Assembly: GCA_028288545.1 (NCBI GenBank) | Contig: JAQBNQ010000085.1 | Span: forward strand, 1 to 6,936 | DNA: 6,936 bases | Origin: Bacteroidota bacterium | GTDB lineage: Bacteria > Bacteroidota > Bacteroidia > Chitinophagales > LD1 | Direction of reading: 5' to 3' | Shown here: positions 5,322 through 6,936 of the stretch, in pieces | Layout of the letters: the number at the start of each line of letters is the position of its first letter | Numbering within the stretch: position 1 is the first letter of the stretch | The notes under the pieces: model-generated | The model's database searches: none | Seen by the model: the letters and a program-made list of their open reading frames with translations, nothing else | What the model was told of the DNA's origin: nothing | Program-made: the position numbers and the translations under genes

Positions 5322-6188
5322 CTAATGCATTGGAAACACATTATTAGCCTCCCGTAGGCAATCCTCAAAGGCGTGGATACTGAAGTTTTTGCCCAGTTGC
5401 TCTTCGCTAAAATAGTTAAGCAGGTTTTCGGTGGGCATATTGCCTATCAGGTCATCATCTGCCATTGGGCAGCCACCGTAGCCTTTAATAGTGGCATCAA
5501 ACCGGCGGCAACCATTTTGAAAAGCAGCATCAATTTTTACTTTGCTGTTATGCGGAGCGGTATGAAGATGTGCCCCGATCTCAATACCCGGAAAAGCAGG
5601 GATAAGCGTGGAAAAAAGATACTTTATGATAGTTGGATCAGCCACGCCAACCGTATCGCTAAGCATAAAGGTTTTAATATCAAGTTCGGCAAGTTTGCCA
5701 ACCCATTGCTCCACAATTTGCGGACTGTATGGATCGCCGTAATGATTGCCAAAGCCCATGCTGATGTACATGATAAGTTCCTTATTGTGTTTAGCACACA
5801 ACTCGCGGATTACTTTTACCCGATCTACTGCTTCGGCAATGGTGGAGTGCGCATTGCGCATTTGAAAAGTTTCGGAAACCGAAAACGGAAAGCCCAAACA
5901 ATCTATTTGCTCAAAGGCGCAGGCATCACTTGCACCGCGCTCGTTAGCCACTATGGCAATCAGTTTCGAATTTGTTTTGCTCAGGTCTAATCCTTCAATA
6001 ACCTTAGTAGTATCCGCCATTTGCGGAATAATATCATGCGATACAAAACTTCCAAAATCTATTGAATGATAACCAACTCCCAGCAGCTTATTGATATACG
6101 CTATCTTTTTATCGGTGGGTATAAATTCTTTAATGCCTTGCATTGCATCGCGGGGGCATTCAATGATGTCTACAGGGTCCTTAGTCAC
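5322..6188 (-). CDS. Hydroxymethylglutaryl-CoA lyase
   Basis: This 288-residue TIM-barrel enzyme of the HMGL-like family would split 3-hydroxy-3-methylglutaryl-CoA into acetoacetate and acetyl-CoA, the last step of leucine breakdown, in the cytoplasm. Key residues of the family are visible. IECPRDAMQG carries Arg13-Asp14 (catalytic arginine and metal-binding aspartate). GSFVSHDIIPQMAD (46-59) matches the SFVSPKWVPQM region of known lyases. GAHLHT gives the metal ligands His207 and His209. GYGGCPMA gives the catalytic Cys240, and the following GN gives Asn250. Two details differ from the textbook protein: PRDAMQ replaces PRDGLQ, and HLHT replaces HCHD. The start is a GTG at 6188. An in-frame TGA lies two codons upstream and the next ATG (codon 16) would remove Arg13-Asp14, so GTG is well supported. 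The stop is TAG at 5322-5324, directly against the inverted-repeat element. No other leucine-catabolism gene is in the window. Confidence 0.88.
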   Translation of the reverse strand: MTKDPVDIIECPRDAMQGIKEFIPTDKKIAYINKLLGVGYHSIDFGSFVSHDIIPQMADTTKVIEGLDLSKTNSKLIAIVANERGASDACAFEQIDCLGFPFSVSETFQMRNAHSTIAEAVDRVKVIRELCAKHNKELIMYISMGFGNHYGDPYSPQIVEQWVGKLAELDIKTFMLSDTVGVADPTIIKYLFSTLIPAFPGIEIGAHLHTAPHNSKVKIDAAFQNGCRRFDATIKGYGGCPMADDDLIGNMPTENLLNYFSEEQLGKNFSIHAFEDCLREANNVFPMH

Positions 6189-6192
6189 GGTT

Positions 6193-6223
6193 CAAACCTA
6201 AGGCAAAATATGTTAATGGACAA
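6193..6223 (-). promoter_or_regulatory. Promoter of HMG-CoA lyase: TTG-N20-TAGGTTTG
   Basis: On the minus strand TTG (6223-6221) and TAGGTTTG (6200-6193) are separated by 20 nt, matching the Bacteroidota consensus TTG-N17-23-TAnnTTTG. The -7 box ends only 4 nt before the GTG start, so the transcript would begin at or next to the first codon. Confidence 0.55.
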
Positions 6224-6276
6224 GGGTCTCTGTTGCCGCATTAATACTTTGCCCGCATATCGCATTGTGTTTCTAT

Positions 6277-6284
6277 TATCTTTG
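6277..6284 (+). promoter_or_regulatory. Candidate -7 box (TATCTTTG) of the membrane-protein gene
   Basis: TATCTTTG matches TAnnTTTG and ends 6 nt before the ATG at 6291. A TTTG at 6248-6251 could be the upstream element, but its 25-nt spacing is longer than usual. As with the divergent lyase, an mRNA with little or no leader is implied. Confidence 0.45.
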
Positions 6285-6290
6285 AACAAT

Positions 6291-6936
6291 ATGCGGTCAA
6301 CTTTACGTTGGATTGGTTTTTTATGCGCAATCGGAGTTTTTCTTAAGCTGATATTTTTAATACCGCTGGTCAATTTCTTTTTGATCTGTGACCTGAACCT
6401 GTTAAATCAAAACTTTCCGCACTTCGGAAAATTTTTAGCGCCCTTCAGAGTCATTTTGTTGCATTTGCCCGTGTATTGCTTTCTACTTTCCGGCTTCATT
6501 TTGCTCCCTTATTTACTTGCCTTTATCTTTTCCTTTTTAGTGAGAAGGCGCAAGGAAGTTGTCGTCTTCATCTTCAGTTTATTGCTTTGTCTGATAGTAG
6601 CGGAGTTTGCCTTGCGTATTTATGGATTTAAGCCAGGCCGGTATATTGAACCAACCTTTTTTAAAGAAGTTGATAGGTTAATTTCTATCCGGGGATATGT
6701 TGCAGACGAAAATGCCATGACCCATCTTGATACTTTCCCGCGTAAGGCATTAACAATGTATATTTCACAAAGACCAAATGAGACCTTTGACCACTTTGCC
6801 CGAATATCCACAGATACTGTTATAGGAGACTATAATGAAATGGCGGATAATTTTAGCGATGTAATTAGCGGTCGCGATTCGGGTATTTTTGCCGGGTGTT
6901 ATAAAGGCATCCTGTTAAAAGCGCCTTCTGAAAGGA
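6291..6936 (+). CDS. Integral membrane protein, N-terminal part (possible SGNH-type anchor)
   Basis: I translated this frame by hand. It is open for 215 codons from the ATG at 6291 to the window end, so the C-terminus is missing. Three hydrophobic segments are visible: about residues 7-33, 52-84 and 89-109, with RRRK at 85-88 marking a cytoplasmic loop between the last two. The third segment ends in AEFALRIYGFKPGRY (104-118). This resembles the membrane-exit sequence that often precedes extracytoplasmic SGNH/GDSL-type hydrolase domains in Bacteroidota (LRxxGxxPG), and a soluble domain of unknown nature follows. No GDS block or catalytic residue lies within the visible part, so the SGNH idea rests on that resemblance alone. 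It diverges from the lyase gene with a 102-bp gap holding promoter-like boxes for both. Confidence 0.75.
   Translation, partial: MRSTLRWIGFLCAIGVFLKLIFLIPLVNFFLICDLNLLNQNFPHFGKFLAPFRVILLHLPVYCFLLSGFILLPYLLAFIFSFLVRRRKEVVVFIFSLLLCLIVAEFALRIYGFKPGRYIEPTFFKEVDRLISIRGYVADENAMTHLDTFPRKALTMYISQRPNETFDHFARISTDTVIGDYNEMADNFSDVISGRDSGIFAGCYKGILLKAPSER

Noticed and set aside
5373..5990. Long plus-strand open frame (205 codons) across the HMG-CoA lyase
   Set aside because: It is wholly antisense to a well-supported enzyme gene, its product has no recognisable motif, and no promoter or start signal was seen.
6620..6811. Minus-strand open frame of 63 codons within the membrane-protein gene
   Set aside because: It is antisense to a continuous plus-strand frame with clear membrane segments, and no independent support was seen.

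Overview
The window looks like a chromosomal segment of a member of the Bacteroidota, probably from the Chitinophagia/Sphingobacteriia side. Four things point there. Start codons lack convincing Shine-Dalgarno sequences. TAnnTTTG -7 boxes, the Bacteroidota promoter signature, precede several genes. The HMG-CoA lyase carries the variant active-site sequence IECPRDAMQG. An intergenic element is built from GYTCCnnnGGARC palindromes. The assignment is inferred from these features, not from a database search.

Layout. Positions 1-1326 (minus) hold the N-terminal 442 residues of a multi-PAS sensory protein, probably a histidine kinase, cut by the window edge. Upstream of it at 1501-2562 (minus) is a saccharopine-dehydrogenase-like NAD(P)-binding oxidoreductase, followed by a candidate intrinsic terminator. 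A divergent alpha/beta hydrolase lies at 2649-3302 (plus). It converges, with an 8-bp gap, on a minus-strand pair of exported proteins: a small Sec-secreted beta-rich protein (4436-4834), then a lipoprotein alpha/beta hydrolase (3311-4375). Both are better started at internal ATG codons than at the upstream GTG/TTG that would give the longest reading frame.

The 487-bp gap 4835-5321 is the most structured part. Its left half carries a TAnnTTTG box and several operator-like repeats upstream of the exported pair. Its right half (5061-5321) is a long imperfect inverted repeat containing four regularly spaced palindromes in mirror orientation. It looks like a non-autonomous, MITE- or BIME-like element inserted exactly against the stop codon of the next gene.

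That gene (5322-6188, minus) is an HMG-CoA lyase (leucine catabolism / acetoacetate formation) with a GTG start. It diverges from a truncated three-helix membrane protein (6291 to the window end, plus). Both members of this pair have a TAnnTTTG box within 4-6 nt of the start codon, suggesting very short or absent leaders. No RNA gene, CRISPR array, transposase gene or prophage was seen. Apart from the lyase, the genes are housekeeping or envelope types of unproven substrate and do not form an obvious single pathway.
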